Part shown: piece after piece, positions 36,707-45,372 of the stretch
How the letters are laid out: each line of letters starts with the position of its first letter
Position numbering within the stretch: the stretch's first letter is position 1
NCBI RefSeq assembly: GCF_001951015.1
Contig: NZ_CP018914.1
Location: 310,001-374,000, forward strand
Direction of reading: 5' to 3'
DNA: 64,000 nucleotides
Source: Rickettsia rickettsii
Lineage (GTDB): Bacteria > Pseudomonadota > Alphaproteobacteria > Rickettsiales > Rickettsiaceae
Notes under the pieces: generated by a model
Seen by the model: the letters and a program-made list of their open reading frames with translations, nothing else
The model's database searches: none
What the model was told of the DNA's origin: nothing
Translations under genes and position numbers: made by a program

Positions 36707-38779
36707 ATGAATAAAAAGATTATAATTGATGCTAATTTTCCAAGCGAAACAAGAGTAGTTTTATTAGGACAAAGCAACAATATAGAAGATATTGAATTTC
36801 AAACAACCGTAAGACAACAAAATAAAGGTAACATTTATTTAGCAAAAGTTACAAGAATAGAACCGTCGCTACAAGCTGTTTTTATAGAGTACGGAATGGA
36901 TAAAAGCGGTTTTTTACCGTTTAGTGAAATCCATCCTAACTATTACAATTTGCCTACCTCGGAGAGAAATTTTCCGGTTAATGCTTTTCCTGAAATAGCT
37001 CTTTCAAATATTACGGTTGAGGATGATAAAGAGAAACCAGCTGCTATATATGATGCTTTGGTTGATAGTGAAGAAATTGACCTAAAAACCATAGAAGATT
37101 TAGTAGAGAGTAAATTCCAGTCAGAACTTAATTTAGAAGCGGCTGATGATATTGAAATGATTCAAAGCGGTACCCCTGAGTCAAATATTCCGCAATATAA
37201 ACAATATAAAGTTCAAGAAGTAATAAGAAAAAACCAAATATTATTAGTGCAGGTTACTAAGGAAGAACGAGGAAGTAAGTGCGCCGCTTTTACTACTTAT
37301 ATATCCTTGGCTGGTAAATATTGTGTTTTAATGCCTAATAAAGGTTCGCAAAACGGTATATCGCGTAAAATATCAAACGGGGAAGAAAGAAAAAGACTGA
37401 AAGATATTTTAAATAAAATAGTAAGCGGTGACAAAAATGCTTATAGCGTCATTGTTAGAACCGCAGGTAGAGGAAGTAGCACCTTAGATTTAAAGAAAGA
37501 CTATAATTATTTAGCAAGGTTATGGAATAAAATTCGTAAAAGTACTATTAAATTTCCGGCTCCGTGTTTTATTCATGAGGAAGATGGTATAATACGTAAA
37601 ACCATACGTGATATGTGCGATCACAATGTTAAAGAGGTGGTAATTCAAGGACAAGAGGGTTATGAAGACGCTTCAAAATTTATGCAGGATTTATTACCTT
37701 CAGAGCTTGTAAAGCTGAAAGAGCATAAAAGTAAAACTCCTATATTTACTAAGTTTCAAGTAGAAGAGCAATTAGTTAAATTATATCAGCCTGTAGTGAC
37801 GTTACCTTCAGGAGGATATATCGTTATTAATCCTACGGAAGCTCTTATTGCAATTGATGTAAATTCCGGTAAATCAACTTCTGAACAAAATATTGAAGAA
37901 ACGGCACTAAAAACTAATTTAGAAGCAGCCCAAGAAGTAGCAAAGCAAGTAAAGCTTAGAGATCTATCAGGTTTGATAGTTGTTGATTTTATAGACATGA
38001 GCGAAGCTAAGAATCGTAAAATTATTGAACGATCCTTTAAAGAGTTTTTAAGTCGTGATCGTGCTCGTATACAAACCGGTAATATTAGTCAGTTTGGACT
38101 ACTTGAATTCTCAAGGCAGAGATTACGTTCTTCTTTCTTAGAAACTAATTCGGCAATTTGTTCTCATTGTAACGGTAAAGGAGTCATTAGAGCAAGTGAC
38201 GCTAATGCTATGTTAATTTTACGTACTATAGAGAATGAAATTTTTGAAGAAAGAATTGATGTAATAAATGTTTTTACCAATATCGTTTCAGTTATTTATC
38301 TACTTAATAATAAACGTGCTGAGATAAAATTTATTGAAGAAAAATATAATATAAAACTTAATTTTTATTCCGATCCTCATGCTACATCAGATAGTTATTC
38401 GATTGAAAAAGTGAAGTTGTTCAAGAAAAATAACAATAATTTTAATTCTGTTAAGCCGGTAATTCAGAATCATAATTCCGATTATACTGAAGAAGAGCTG
38501 AAAAAAGAACAGTTACGCAAAAATAAACATAAATGGAAAACAGCTAATAATAGTAATAATGTTGCTAATGAAGTAAAAGATAAGAGTTTAGAGGCAGAAG
38601 AATCGGTGGAGCAAACCGTAAGCGTTGTGGAAGAGGTGAAAGTTGTAGAAAGTAATGCCGGCTTAGAAGAAGCACAAGCTGCTCCAAAAAAGACAAAACG
38701 TAGATATCGTAATAAAACATCAAATAAGAAATGTCCTTCTAATACCGTCGAAGATACGGAAAAGAATGCAGAGTCTTGA
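36707..38779 (+). CDS. rne: ribonuclease E/G
   Basis: Endoribonuclease that starts mRNA decay and processes rRNA and tRNA. The 690 residues contain an S1 domain near the start (GNIYLAKVTRIEPSLQAVFI, DKSGFLPFSEI) split by an acidic insertion (about 80-160), the RNase H-like and DNase I-like catalytic parts with IAIDVNSGKST and LIVVDFIDM (metal-binding aspartates), the zinc-link CSHCNGKG, and a short basic tail KKTKRRYRNKTSNKK. It lacks the long scaffold tail of E. coli RNase E, as in other Rickettsiales. Isolated transcription unit. Confidence 0.94.
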   Translation: MNKKIIIDANFPSETRVVLLGQSNNIEDIEFQTTVRQQNKGNIYLAKVTRIEPSLQAVFIEYGMDKSGFLPFSEIHPNYYNLPTSERNFPVNAFPEIALSNITVEDDKEKPAAIYDALVDSEEIDLKTIEDLVESKFQSELNLEAADDIEMIQSGTPESNIPQYKQYKVQEVIRKNQILLVQVTKEERGSKCAAFTTYISLAGKYCVLMPNKGSQNGISRKISNGEERKRLKDILNKIVSGDKNAYSVIVRTAGRGSSTLDLKKDYNYLARLWNKIRKSTIKFPAPCFIHEEDGIIRKTIRDMCDHNVKEVVIQGQEGYEDASKFMQDLLPSELVKLKEHKSKTPIFTKFQVEEQLVKLYQPVVTLPSGGYIVINPTEALIAIDVNSGKSTSEQNIEETALKTNLEAAQEVAKQVKLRDLSGLIVVDFIDMSEAKNRKIIERSFKEFLSRDRARIQTGNISQFGLLEFSRQRLRSSFLETNSAICSHCNGKGVIRASDANAMLILRTIENEIFEERIDVINVFTNIVSVIYLLNNKRAEIKFIEEKYNIKLNFYSDPHATSDSYSIEKVKLFKKNNNNFNSVKPVIQNHNSDYTEEELKKEQLRKNKHKWKTANNSNNVANEVKDKSLEAEESVEQTVSVVEEVKVVESNAGLEEAQAAPKKTKRRYRNKTSNKKCPSNTVEDTEKNAES

Positions 38780-38795
38780 TTTGAGGGCTATAATA

Positions 38796-38934
38796 ATGTC
38801 ATTCCTGCGAAAGCAGGAATCCAGTAATCCTTAATGTCACCCCGTGGGCTTGACCACGGGGTCCATAAAAATAATAAAAAATACTAATAATATTAGTATT
38901 TTTAGCTGGATCCCGCGATCAAGTCGCGGGATGA
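38796..38934. repeat. composite palindromic repeat: half of A plus full C
   Basis: ATGTCATTCCTGCGAAAGCA (left arm of family A only) is followed directly by a family C unit, CACCCCGTGGGCTTGACCAC ... ATCCCGCGATCAAGTCGCGG. A possible recombination product between families. Confidence 0.8.
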
Positions 38935-39017
38935 ACCTATCCACGCCACAAGGCCTACACGGGGATGACATAGCAATGCTGTAATGACGCGATAAAAAAC
39001 ATAAACTTAAAATAAAA

Positions 39018-40031
39018 GTGCAGAAAAGTTTAATTACAAAATGGTTGTGTATAAATTGTATAATGGTCATAGCGACGATTGTTATAGGGGGGATAACAAG
39101 GCTTACCGGTTCTGGTTTATCTATAGTTGAGTGGCGTCCGGTAACCGGTATTTTGCCGCCTTTTAGTTTTGAAAGCTGGCAATCGGAATTTGCTAAATAT
39201 AAAGCTTTTCCTGAATATAACTCCGTTAATTACGGAATTACTTTATCACAGTTTAAGTTTATTTATCTGTTAGAGTTTATACATCGATTACTCGGTAGAA
39301 TTACAGCTTTAATATATATTGTACCTGTAATATATTTTTATTTTAAAGATGTTATAAAAAATCGTGACATGTTACCTTATATAATTGCTTTGTTGTTATT
39401 TTGCGTACAAGGCTTTATAGGGTGGTATATGGTTAAAAGCGGCTTGTTGAATAGCCCGTATGTTAGTCATTTTCGACTTGCTTTTCATTTAATTATCGCC
39501 GTAATTATTTATCACATACTTTTTTATCAACTAATAAAAAATCGTTGTGATATTTTGTTAATCCCGTCACAAACAGATTTTAAATTACCATTAATATTTT
39601 CCGGTATTGCTATTACTGTAGTATATGTGCAAATTTTTTTAGGTGCTTTAGTTGCAGGGCTTGATGCAGGGCTGATATATAATAGTTTTCCGCTAATGGA
39701 TGATAGATTTATCCCGATGGAGATAAAAGATAATTTCTTTGATCTTAAAAATTGGTATGATCCGGTTTTTATACAATTCATACATCGTTTAGTCGGCTAT
39801 AGCGTATTTTTGGTTGTTGTAGTTTTGATAATTTGCTTATTAAAAATAGAGCATCCGAAATTAAATAAGATAGCGTATTTTCTAATGATTGCATTATTTA
39901 TGCAGGTATCTACCGGCATCATTACTCTTTTATACTCTGTACCTATAATAATTGCCTCTATACATCAGCTTTTTGCTATAATCCTGTTATCTGTAATAAT
40001 TTGGTGCTATTTTTTAATAAAAAGTTTCTAA
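39018..40031 (+). CDS. ctaA: heme A synthase (COX15/CtaA)
   Basis: Integral membrane oxidase converting heme O to heme A for cytochrome c oxidase. GTG start at 39018. The 337 residues contain the COX15 signature VIGGITRLTGSGLSIVEWRP, eight hydrophobic segments, and the four conserved histidines in FIHRLLGRI, SHFRLAFHLI, FIHRLVGYS and IASIHQLFAI. Typical alphaproteobacterial type. The next gene follows by 12 bases. Confidence 0.95.
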   Translation: MQKSLITKWLCINCIMVIATIVIGGITRLTGSGLSIVEWRPVTGILPPFSFESWQSEFAKYKAFPEYNSVNYGITLSQFKFIYLLEFIHRLLGRITALIYIVPVIYFYFKDVIKNRDMLPYIIALLLFCVQGFIGWYMVKSGLLNSPYVSHFRLAFHLIIAVIIYHILFYQLIKNRCDILLIPSQTDFKLPLIFSGIAITVVYVQIFLGALVAGLDAGLIYNSFPLMDDRFIPMEIKDNFFDLKNWYDPVFIQFIHRLVGYSVFLVVVVLIICLLKIEHPKLNKIAYFLMIALFMQVSTGIITLLYSVPIIIASIHQLFAIILLSVIIWCYFLIKSF

Positions 40032-40043
40032 TTTATTAAAAAT

Positions 40044-40955
40044 ATGATCATCGATGTCAATACTCCTATTTCTTCTAGATTAGATAAATATTTAAAACGT
40101 CTATATCCCTTATTGACTCAAGGAGTAATAGAGAAAGCATTACGTCAAAAACAAATTACCGTTAATTCTCAGAAAGCAGAAGCGAGTTTAAGCGTAAAGG
40201 GCGGCGATAAAATTTTTATTAACGATAAGTTTAATTTACCTGTTAAGCAACCTGAAAAATTAGTTTTTACCGACGCTGAAATTAAGCTAGCGAAGAAAAT
40301 TACTACCGATTATTTGATATATGCAGATGATAATTTAATAGCTATAAATAAACCTGCAGGTCTTGCTACTCAAGGCGGCACTAAAATAAATTTATCTATT
40401 GACTCTGCATTAAAATATTTGAATTATAAAGGTACTGATTTTAAGCTAGTACATAGATTAGATAAAAAAACAAGCGGTTTGCTCTTAATAGCCAAAAATT
40501 ATTTAAGTAGTGTAAAACTTCATGATGCTTTTAAAGAAAAATTGGTTGTAAAAACATATTTTGCCGTAACCTATGGGAAGCCAATTAAAAATGTAGGCGA
40601 AGTTAGAAGTAATATAGAAAAAAGTAAAGGAAGTACACCTAAAATTACTGATATTGATAGTGAAAATGGTAAACTTGCCATTACTTATTATAAAGTACTT
40701 AAATCACTTGATAATAACTTATTTTTAATTGAATTTACGCCGGTTACAGGTAGAATGCATCAATTAAGGTTGCATGCTAAATTATTAGGTTGTCCGATAC
40801 TTGGAGATGATAAATATGGTAATAAAGCAATAATGCCGTATAGTAAATATATGTTCTTGCATGCTCATAATATATGTTTATCTGAAAAAATTTTTGGTCA
40901 AGAGATTAAGTTAGAAGCAAAATTACCGTTTTATTTTACTAGACGTCTTACATAA
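40044..40955 (+). CDS. RluC/RluD-type rRNA pseudouridine synthase
   Basis: The 303 residues have an S4 RNA-binding domain (about 12-70: SRLDKYLKRLYPLLTQGVIE) and the RluA-family catalytic domain with LVHRLDKKTSGLLLIAK, whose aspartate is the nucleophile, and FTPVTGRMHQLRLHAKLLGC. RluC and RluD modify different uridines of 23S rRNA; the sequence alone favours RluC-like but I am not certain. The last five codons and the stop (TRRLT) lie inside a family D repeat, so the natural C-terminus may have been replaced. Confidence 0.9.
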   Translation: MIIDVNTPISSRLDKYLKRLYPLLTQGVIEKALRQKQITVNSQKAEASLSVKGGDKIFINDKFNLPVKQPEKLVFTDAEIKLAKKITTDYLIYADDNLIAINKPAGLATQGGTKINLSIDSALKYLNYKGTDFKLVHRLDKKTSGLLLIAKNYLSSVKLHDAFKEKLVVKTYFAVTYGKPIKNVGEVRSNIEKSKGSTPKITDIDSENGKLAITYYKVLKSLDNNLFLIEFTPVTGRMHQLRLHAKLLGCPILGDDKYGNKAIMPYSKYMFLHAHNICLSEKIFGQEIKLEAKLPFYFTRRLT

Positions 40956-41082
40956 ATTGCTTCTAAAGGTAATTTGTACGTCGATCCGGTACTCGAATCC
41001 TCATGTCAAGTGTACGCTGTGGTTCTGCGTTCCGTGTCTCCTTCAAATTTCTTTTTATTAGCTGCGTTATGTAAGACGTCTA
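40941..41082. mobile_element. 142-bp element with 16-bp terminal inverted repeats (family D, reversed)
   Basis: TAGACGTCTTACATAA and TTATGTAAGACGTCTA are perfect inverted ends. The core, GGTAATTTGTACGTCGATCC then GGTACTCGAATCCTC and GTTCTGCGTTCCGTGTCTCC, is the reverse complement of the core at 34983-35131. Its left end overlaps the coding end of the pseudouridine synthase gene. Confidence 0.85.
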
Positions 41083-41109
41083 TTGATAAGTTTGTGGAGT
41101 GTTGCAGTT

Positions 41110-42301
41110 ATGATGCGTAGATATTTTTTATTGTTGCTTTTTTTTATTACTAATTGTATTGATTGTTGTGCAGATATACAGCAAAGAATCAATGAAGCAG
41201 AAAAAGAATATTTCAGTAATAGGTTTTTAAATGCCGTTTTTATGTTTGCCGATGATTATAAACCTTTATTCACCGGTGCTAAAGGAATTTTTGCTTTAAA
41301 TGGTGAGCAATTAAAAGCAAATGAAATGATGCCTATTGTTTCTGCTACAAAGCCTTTTACAGCAGCTGGAATCTTAAAATTACAAGAACAGGCATTATTA
41401 AATATTTTATAAATATCTTGATCCGGAAATGTGGGGTGGAAAAGTGCCGGATTGGGAATATAAAATATCTATCCATAATTTATTAACGCATAGTAGAGGT
41501 ATTGCTGAATATTTTAGTTTTGTTAAACTTGATTTAAATATGCCTAAGAAAGAGATTAATAAGAAAATATTACAATTTGTTTCTTCTAAGCCTTTAGAAA
41601 TATCTATAGGGAAAAAATTTAAATATAGTAATACTAATTTTGTTATACTCGGTATGATGATAGAAAAGGTGGCTAAAAAAGATTTAGCTAACTTTTTTTA
41701 TGATGAATTTTTTAAACCGCTTAATATGAAATCTACTAGTTTTGCTTCATATAGTGAAGCCGCTAGAATCCAAAAAACATTATTAGTTCTAATTATCCGG
41801 TAAGATATTTTTTAACGCCTAATAATTAGTAATAAACCTATATTTACTCCTGTAACTGCTGATTTTTTAGCAGTTCCTTGTGCTGACGGTGGTATAATAT
41901 CAACACCGGTTGATCTTATTAGATGGTATAGGGCATTAAATGAGGAGAAAATTCTTTCTAAGAAGTCGTATAAACTTATGACTACTAAATATTTTTTAGC
42001 ACAAGATATAGAAGGGCGTAAGTCTTATATGGGTTACGGTATTTTTCTTACTGATCTTGATTCTAAGCGTTTAATGATTCATTATACGGGAAAAGCCCTT
42101 GGAATACAAAGTGAAGTAGGATGTGTTTTGCCTGATAATCTTTATTTTGCTATACTCAGTAATACTATGATAAAAATTCCTGAAGAAGAAAAAGATAAAA
42201 TTGACATGAAAAATCCTTTAAATCAACTTGGAATAATTTATTTTAGAGAGAAGGAGGGGTTATACAACAAGTCTAATGCAGATAGTTACTTGGAATATTA
42301 A
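41110..42301 (+). pseudogene. beta-lactamase family serine hydrolase, frameshifted
   Basis: A signal peptide (MMRRYFLLLLFFITNCIDCC) opens the reading. Serial pieces in different frames keep the family motifs: SATKPF (the S-x-x-K catalytic pair), KYSNTNFVILGMMIEKVAKK (Y-x-N), ADFLAVPCADGGIISTPVDL, and HYTGKALGIQSEVG (the HTG-like third motif). Breaks occur near 41412, 41790 and 41850. The intact protein would be a periplasmic penicillin-recognising esterase or peptidase. Its tail overlaps the xthA start by 26 bases. Confidence 0.85.
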
Positions 42302-43091
42302 TTCATTGCGTCTACGGATCGATTTATTAAGAAAATTAGCATATGAACATCAGCCGGATATTATTTTACTTCAAGAAACAAAGGTAGCTGACTCATTATT
42401 TCCTCTTGAAGTTATTAAAAATATAGGCTATGAACATGTAATATATTCAGGGCAGAAATCATATAACGGTGTTGCTATTATTTCAAAATTTCCTTTGAAT
42501 AATGTTTTTTCATTGGAGTTATATAATAGTGATAAAAGGCATATAGCAGCTATGGTTAATGATATAGAAATACATAATTTTTATGTTCCTGCCGGCGGTG
42601 ATATACCTGATATCGAGGTAAATACAAAATTTAAGCATAAGCTTGAATATATAAGGTTAATGCAGGAATGGTTAACGACTAACCGTACTAAAAACGATAA
42701 AATGATTATTGTTGGGGACTTGAACATTGCTCCGCATGAACATGATGTATGGTCTAGTAAGCAGTTGCGAAATGTTATCAGCCATACCGATATTGAACGC
42801 TCGTTATTGGTAGAGCTACAAAATGCGTTAGGTTTTATTGATAGTAGCAGACATTTCGTATCGCTTGACGAAAAATTTTATACTTGGTGGAGTTATAGAA
42901 ATATAGATTGGAAAAAATCTAACAGAGGTAGAAGACTTGATCATATTTGGGTTAGCGATAATTTAAAAGGTGCATTATTTTCTATGCATTTACTATCAGA
43001 AGCACGTGATTGGTTTTCACCTTCGGATCATGTACCATATTTTGTGACTTTTAATTTACAGATGTCATCCCGTGGTCAAGCCACGGGATAA
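42276..43091 (+). CDS. xthA: exodeoxyribonuclease III
   Basis: DNA repair enzyme of the AP-endonuclease/exonuclease III fold. The 271 residues show MQIVTWNINSLRLRIDLLRK, the metal-binding glutamate in ILLQETKVAD, the VPAGGDIP segment, VGDLNIAPHEHDVW, the RRLDHIWVSDNL segment and the catalytic histidine in WFSPSDHVPYFVTF. The normal protein ends about here; the last nine residues (MSSRGQATG) and the stop are supplied by a 30-base palindromic repeat. The start lies within the upstream pseudogene. Confidence 0.94.
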   Translation: MQIVTWNINSLRLRIDLLRKLAYEHQPDIILLQETKVADSLFPLEVIKNIGYEHVIYSGQKSYNGVAIISKFPLNNVFSLELYNSDKRHIAAMVNDIEIHNFYVPAGGDIPDIEVNTKFKHKLEYIRLMQEWLTTNRTKNDKMIIVGDLNIAPHEHDVWSSKQLRNVISHTDIERSLLVELQNALGFIDSSRHFVSLDEKFYTWWSYRNIDWKKSNRGRRLDHIWVSDNLKGALFSMHLLSEARDWFSPSDHVPYFVTFNLQMSSRGQATG

Positions 43092-43092
43092 C
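43063..43092. repeat. short family C hairpin forming the xthA end
   Basis: GTCATCCCGTGGTCAAGCCA continuing CGGGATAAC: a perfect-stem palindrome without the AT-rich middle. It contains the last codons and stop of xthA. Confidence 0.88.
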
Positions 43093-43113
43093 AATAGTCT
43101 TAAGGAGTAATTA

Positions 43114-44094
43114 GTGGATATTAAGTTAGGAAAATATAAGCCGACAAAGGAAGAATATATAAAAAGCTTTAAAGATATGCTCCTACTGCGTCGTTTTGAA
43201 GAAAAATGCGGTCAGTTATACGGAATGGGAGAAATCGGTGGTTTTTGTCATTTATATATAGGGCAAGAAGCAGTAATTTCTGCAGTAGATATGGTTAAAC
43301 AAAAAGGTGATAGCACTATTACTAGCTATCGTGACCATGCTCATATTATTTTAGCAGGAACTGAGCCTAAGTATGTTCTTGCCGAGCTTATGGGGCGTGC
43401 TACAGGTTGCTCGAAAGGTAAGGGTGGCTCGATGCATTTATTTAATGTACCCCACAAATTTTACGGTGGACACGGTATAGTAGGGGCTCAAGTACCGATA
43501 GGTACAGGGCTTGCGTTTGCTGAAAAATATAACGATACGCATAATATCTGTTTTACTTTTTTAGGTGACGGTGCCGTTAATCAAGGTCAGGTATATGAAG
43601 CTTTTAATATGGCTGCTTTATGGGGTTTGCCGGTAGTTTATATTATTGAAAATAACGAATATTCGATGGGGACGTCTGTAGCACGTTCTACCTTTATGCG
43701 TGATTTATATAAGAAAGGGGCATCGTTTGGGATTAAAGGATTTCAGCTAGACGGTATGGATTTTAAAGAAATGTATGACGGCTCTAAGCAAGCAGCCGAG
43801 TATGTTAGAGAAAATAGCTTTCCTCTGATATTAGAGGTAAAAACTTATCGTTATCGTGGGCATTCGATGTCCGACCCGGCAAAATATCGTAGTAAAGAAG
43901 AAGTTGAGCAATATAAAGAGCGTGATCCGTTGGTAATAATAAGAAAAACGATACTCGACAATAAATATGTAACCGAAGCGGATTTAAAAGCAATAGAACA
44001 GTCGGTAAAAGAAATTGTGAAAGAAGCAGTAGAATTCTCAGAAAATTCACCGCTACCTGATGAAGGGGAGTTGTATACACAGGTGTACTGTTAA
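43114..44094 (+). CDS. pdhA: pyruvate dehydrogenase E1 component, alpha subunit
   Basis: Alpha subunit of the thiamine-diphosphate-dependent E1 of the pyruvate dehydrogenase complex, 326 residues. Start GTG at 43114 with a strong RBS (AAGGAG). Motifs: RRFEEKCGQLYGMGEIGGFC, the thiamine-diphosphate binding GDGAVNQGQVYEAFNMAALW ending in IENN, and the phosphorylation-loop equivalent YRYRGHSMSDPAKYRSKEE. The beta subunit gene follows after a family B repeat. Confidence 0.96.
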   Translation: MDIKLGKYKPTKEEYIKSFKDMLLLRRFEEKCGQLYGMGEIGGFCHLYIGQEAVISAVDMVKQKGDSTITSYRDHAHIILAGTEPKYVLAELMGRATGCSKGKGGSMHLFNVPHKFYGGHGIVGAQVPIGTGLAFAEKYNDTHNICFTFLGDGAVNQGQVYEAFNMAALWGLPVVYIIENNEYSMGTSVARSTFMRDLYKKGASFGIKGFQLDGMDFKEMYDGSKQAAEYVRENSFPLILEVKTYRYRGHSMSDPAKYRSKEEVEQYKERDPLVIIRKTILDNKYVTEADLKAIEQSVKEIVKEAVEFSENSPLPDEGELYTQVYC

Positions 44095-44096
44095 GG

Positions 44097-44197
44097 CGTC
44101 ATTGCGAGGAAAAACTATAAGTTTTGACGACGCAATCTCAGAAATTTGTTATTATTTCATGAGATTGTCACGCAGCCTACGGCTGCTCGCAATGACG
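44097..44197. repeat. palindromic repeat, family B, inside the pdhA-pdhB operon
   Basis: CGTCATTGCGAGGAAAAACT ... CATGAGATTGTCACGCAGCC ... GCTCGCAATGACG starts two bases after the pdhA stop. It does not disrupt either subunit gene. Confidence 0.9.
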
Positions 44198-44254
44198 TTC
44201 ACGCAGGCAAGCCTCCTTGCAATAACGTTTAATTTGATCAAATAAAAAAGAAAA

Positions 44255-45235
44255 ATGCAAATAACGGTACGTGAAGCATTGCGTGATGCCATGCAAGAAG
44301 AGATGATAAGAGACGACAAGGTTTTTGTCATAGGCGAGGAAGTTGCAGAATATCAAGGAGCTTACAAGGTAACTCAAGGATTACTAGAGCGATTTGGTCC
44401 TAAGAGGGTAATTGATACACCGATAACGGAATATGGTTTTGCAGGGCTTGCAGTCGGAGCAGCTTTTGCAGGACTTCGCCCGATCGTAGAGTTTATGACC
44501 TTTAACTTTGCTATGCAAGCATTCGATCACATAGTTAATTCAGCGGCAAAAACACATTACATGTCAGGCGGGCAGGTCAAATGTCCGATAGTATTTAGAG
44601 GACCAAACGGAGCAGCAAGTAGAGTAGCTGCACAACATAGCCAAAATTATACAGCTTGCTATTCCCACATTCCGGGATTAAAAGTAGTAGCTCCTTATAG
44701 TGCAGCAGATCATAAAGGACTTATGCTTACAGCTATTAGGGACGATAATCCCGTTGTTTTTTTAGAAAATGAAATTTTATACGGTCATAGTTTTGACGTG
44801 CCGCAAACAATCGAGCCTATACCCTTTGGTCAGGCAAAAATTTTAAGAGAGGGTAGTAGTGTCACTATAGTAACTTTCTCGATTCAAGTAAAACTTGCCT
44901 TAGATGCTGCAAATGTTGTGCAGAATGATAATATTGATTGTGAGGTGATTGATCTTCGCACTATTAAACCGCTTGATACTGAGACAATAATAGAATCAGT
45001 GAAAAAAACTAATCGTTTAGTTGTAGTGGAAGAAGGGTGGTTTTTTGCAGGTGTTGGTGCAAGTATAGCTTCTATTGTTATGAAAGAAGCATTTGATTAT
45101 TTAGATGCTCCGATAGAGATTGTAAGCGGTAAAGATCTTCCCCTTCCTTATGCTGTTAATTTAGAAACACTAGCTCTGCCGAGTGAGAGCGATGTAATAG
45201 AAGCCGTTAAAAAGGTTTGTTATTATAGTATTTAA
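44255..45235 (+). CDS. pdhB: pyruvate dehydrogenase E1 component, beta subunit
   Basis: Beta subunit of E1, 326 residues, starting [20 protein letters not shown]. Conserved segments include [60 protein letters not shown] and the C-terminal [20 protein letters not shown]. It lacks the N-terminal lipoyl domain found on some alphaproteobacterial PdhB proteins. With PdhA it feeds acetyl-CoA into the citric acid cycle, where Icd (this window) acts. Confidence 0.96.
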   Translation: MQITVREALRDAMQEEMIRDDKVFVIGEEVAEYQGAYKVTQGLLERFGPKRVIDTPITEYGFAGLAVGAAFAGLRPIVEFMTFNFAMQAFDHIVNSAAKTHYMSGGQVKCPIVFRGPNGAASRVAAQHSQNYTACYSHIPGLKVVAPYSAADHKGLMLTAIRDDNPVVFLENEILYGHSFDVPQTIEPIPFGQAKILREGSSVTIVTFSIQVKLALDAANVVQNDNIDCEVIDLRTIKPLDTETIIESVKKTNRLVVVEEGWFFAGVGASIASIVMKEAFDYLDAPIEIVSGKDLPLPYAVNLETLALPSESDVIEAVKKVCYYSI

Positions 45236-45254
45236 TGCATTAGCTTAGTTTTTT

Positions 45255-45350
45255 CGTCATTGCGAGCAACTGAAAGGAGCTTGGCAATCTCATAAAGCAA
45301 GATTCCAGAGATTGCTTTGTCAAAACTTACAGTTTTCCCTCGCAATGACG
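45255..45350. repeat. palindromic repeat, family B
   Basis: CGTCATTGCGAGCAACTGAA ... GGCAATCTCAT / GAGATTGCTTTGTCAAAACT ... CTCGCAATGACG, between the convergent pdhB and typA genes, where a bidirectional terminator would be expected. Confidence 0.9.
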
Positions 45351-45372
45351 ATGTCAACTTGTTTAGGCATAT

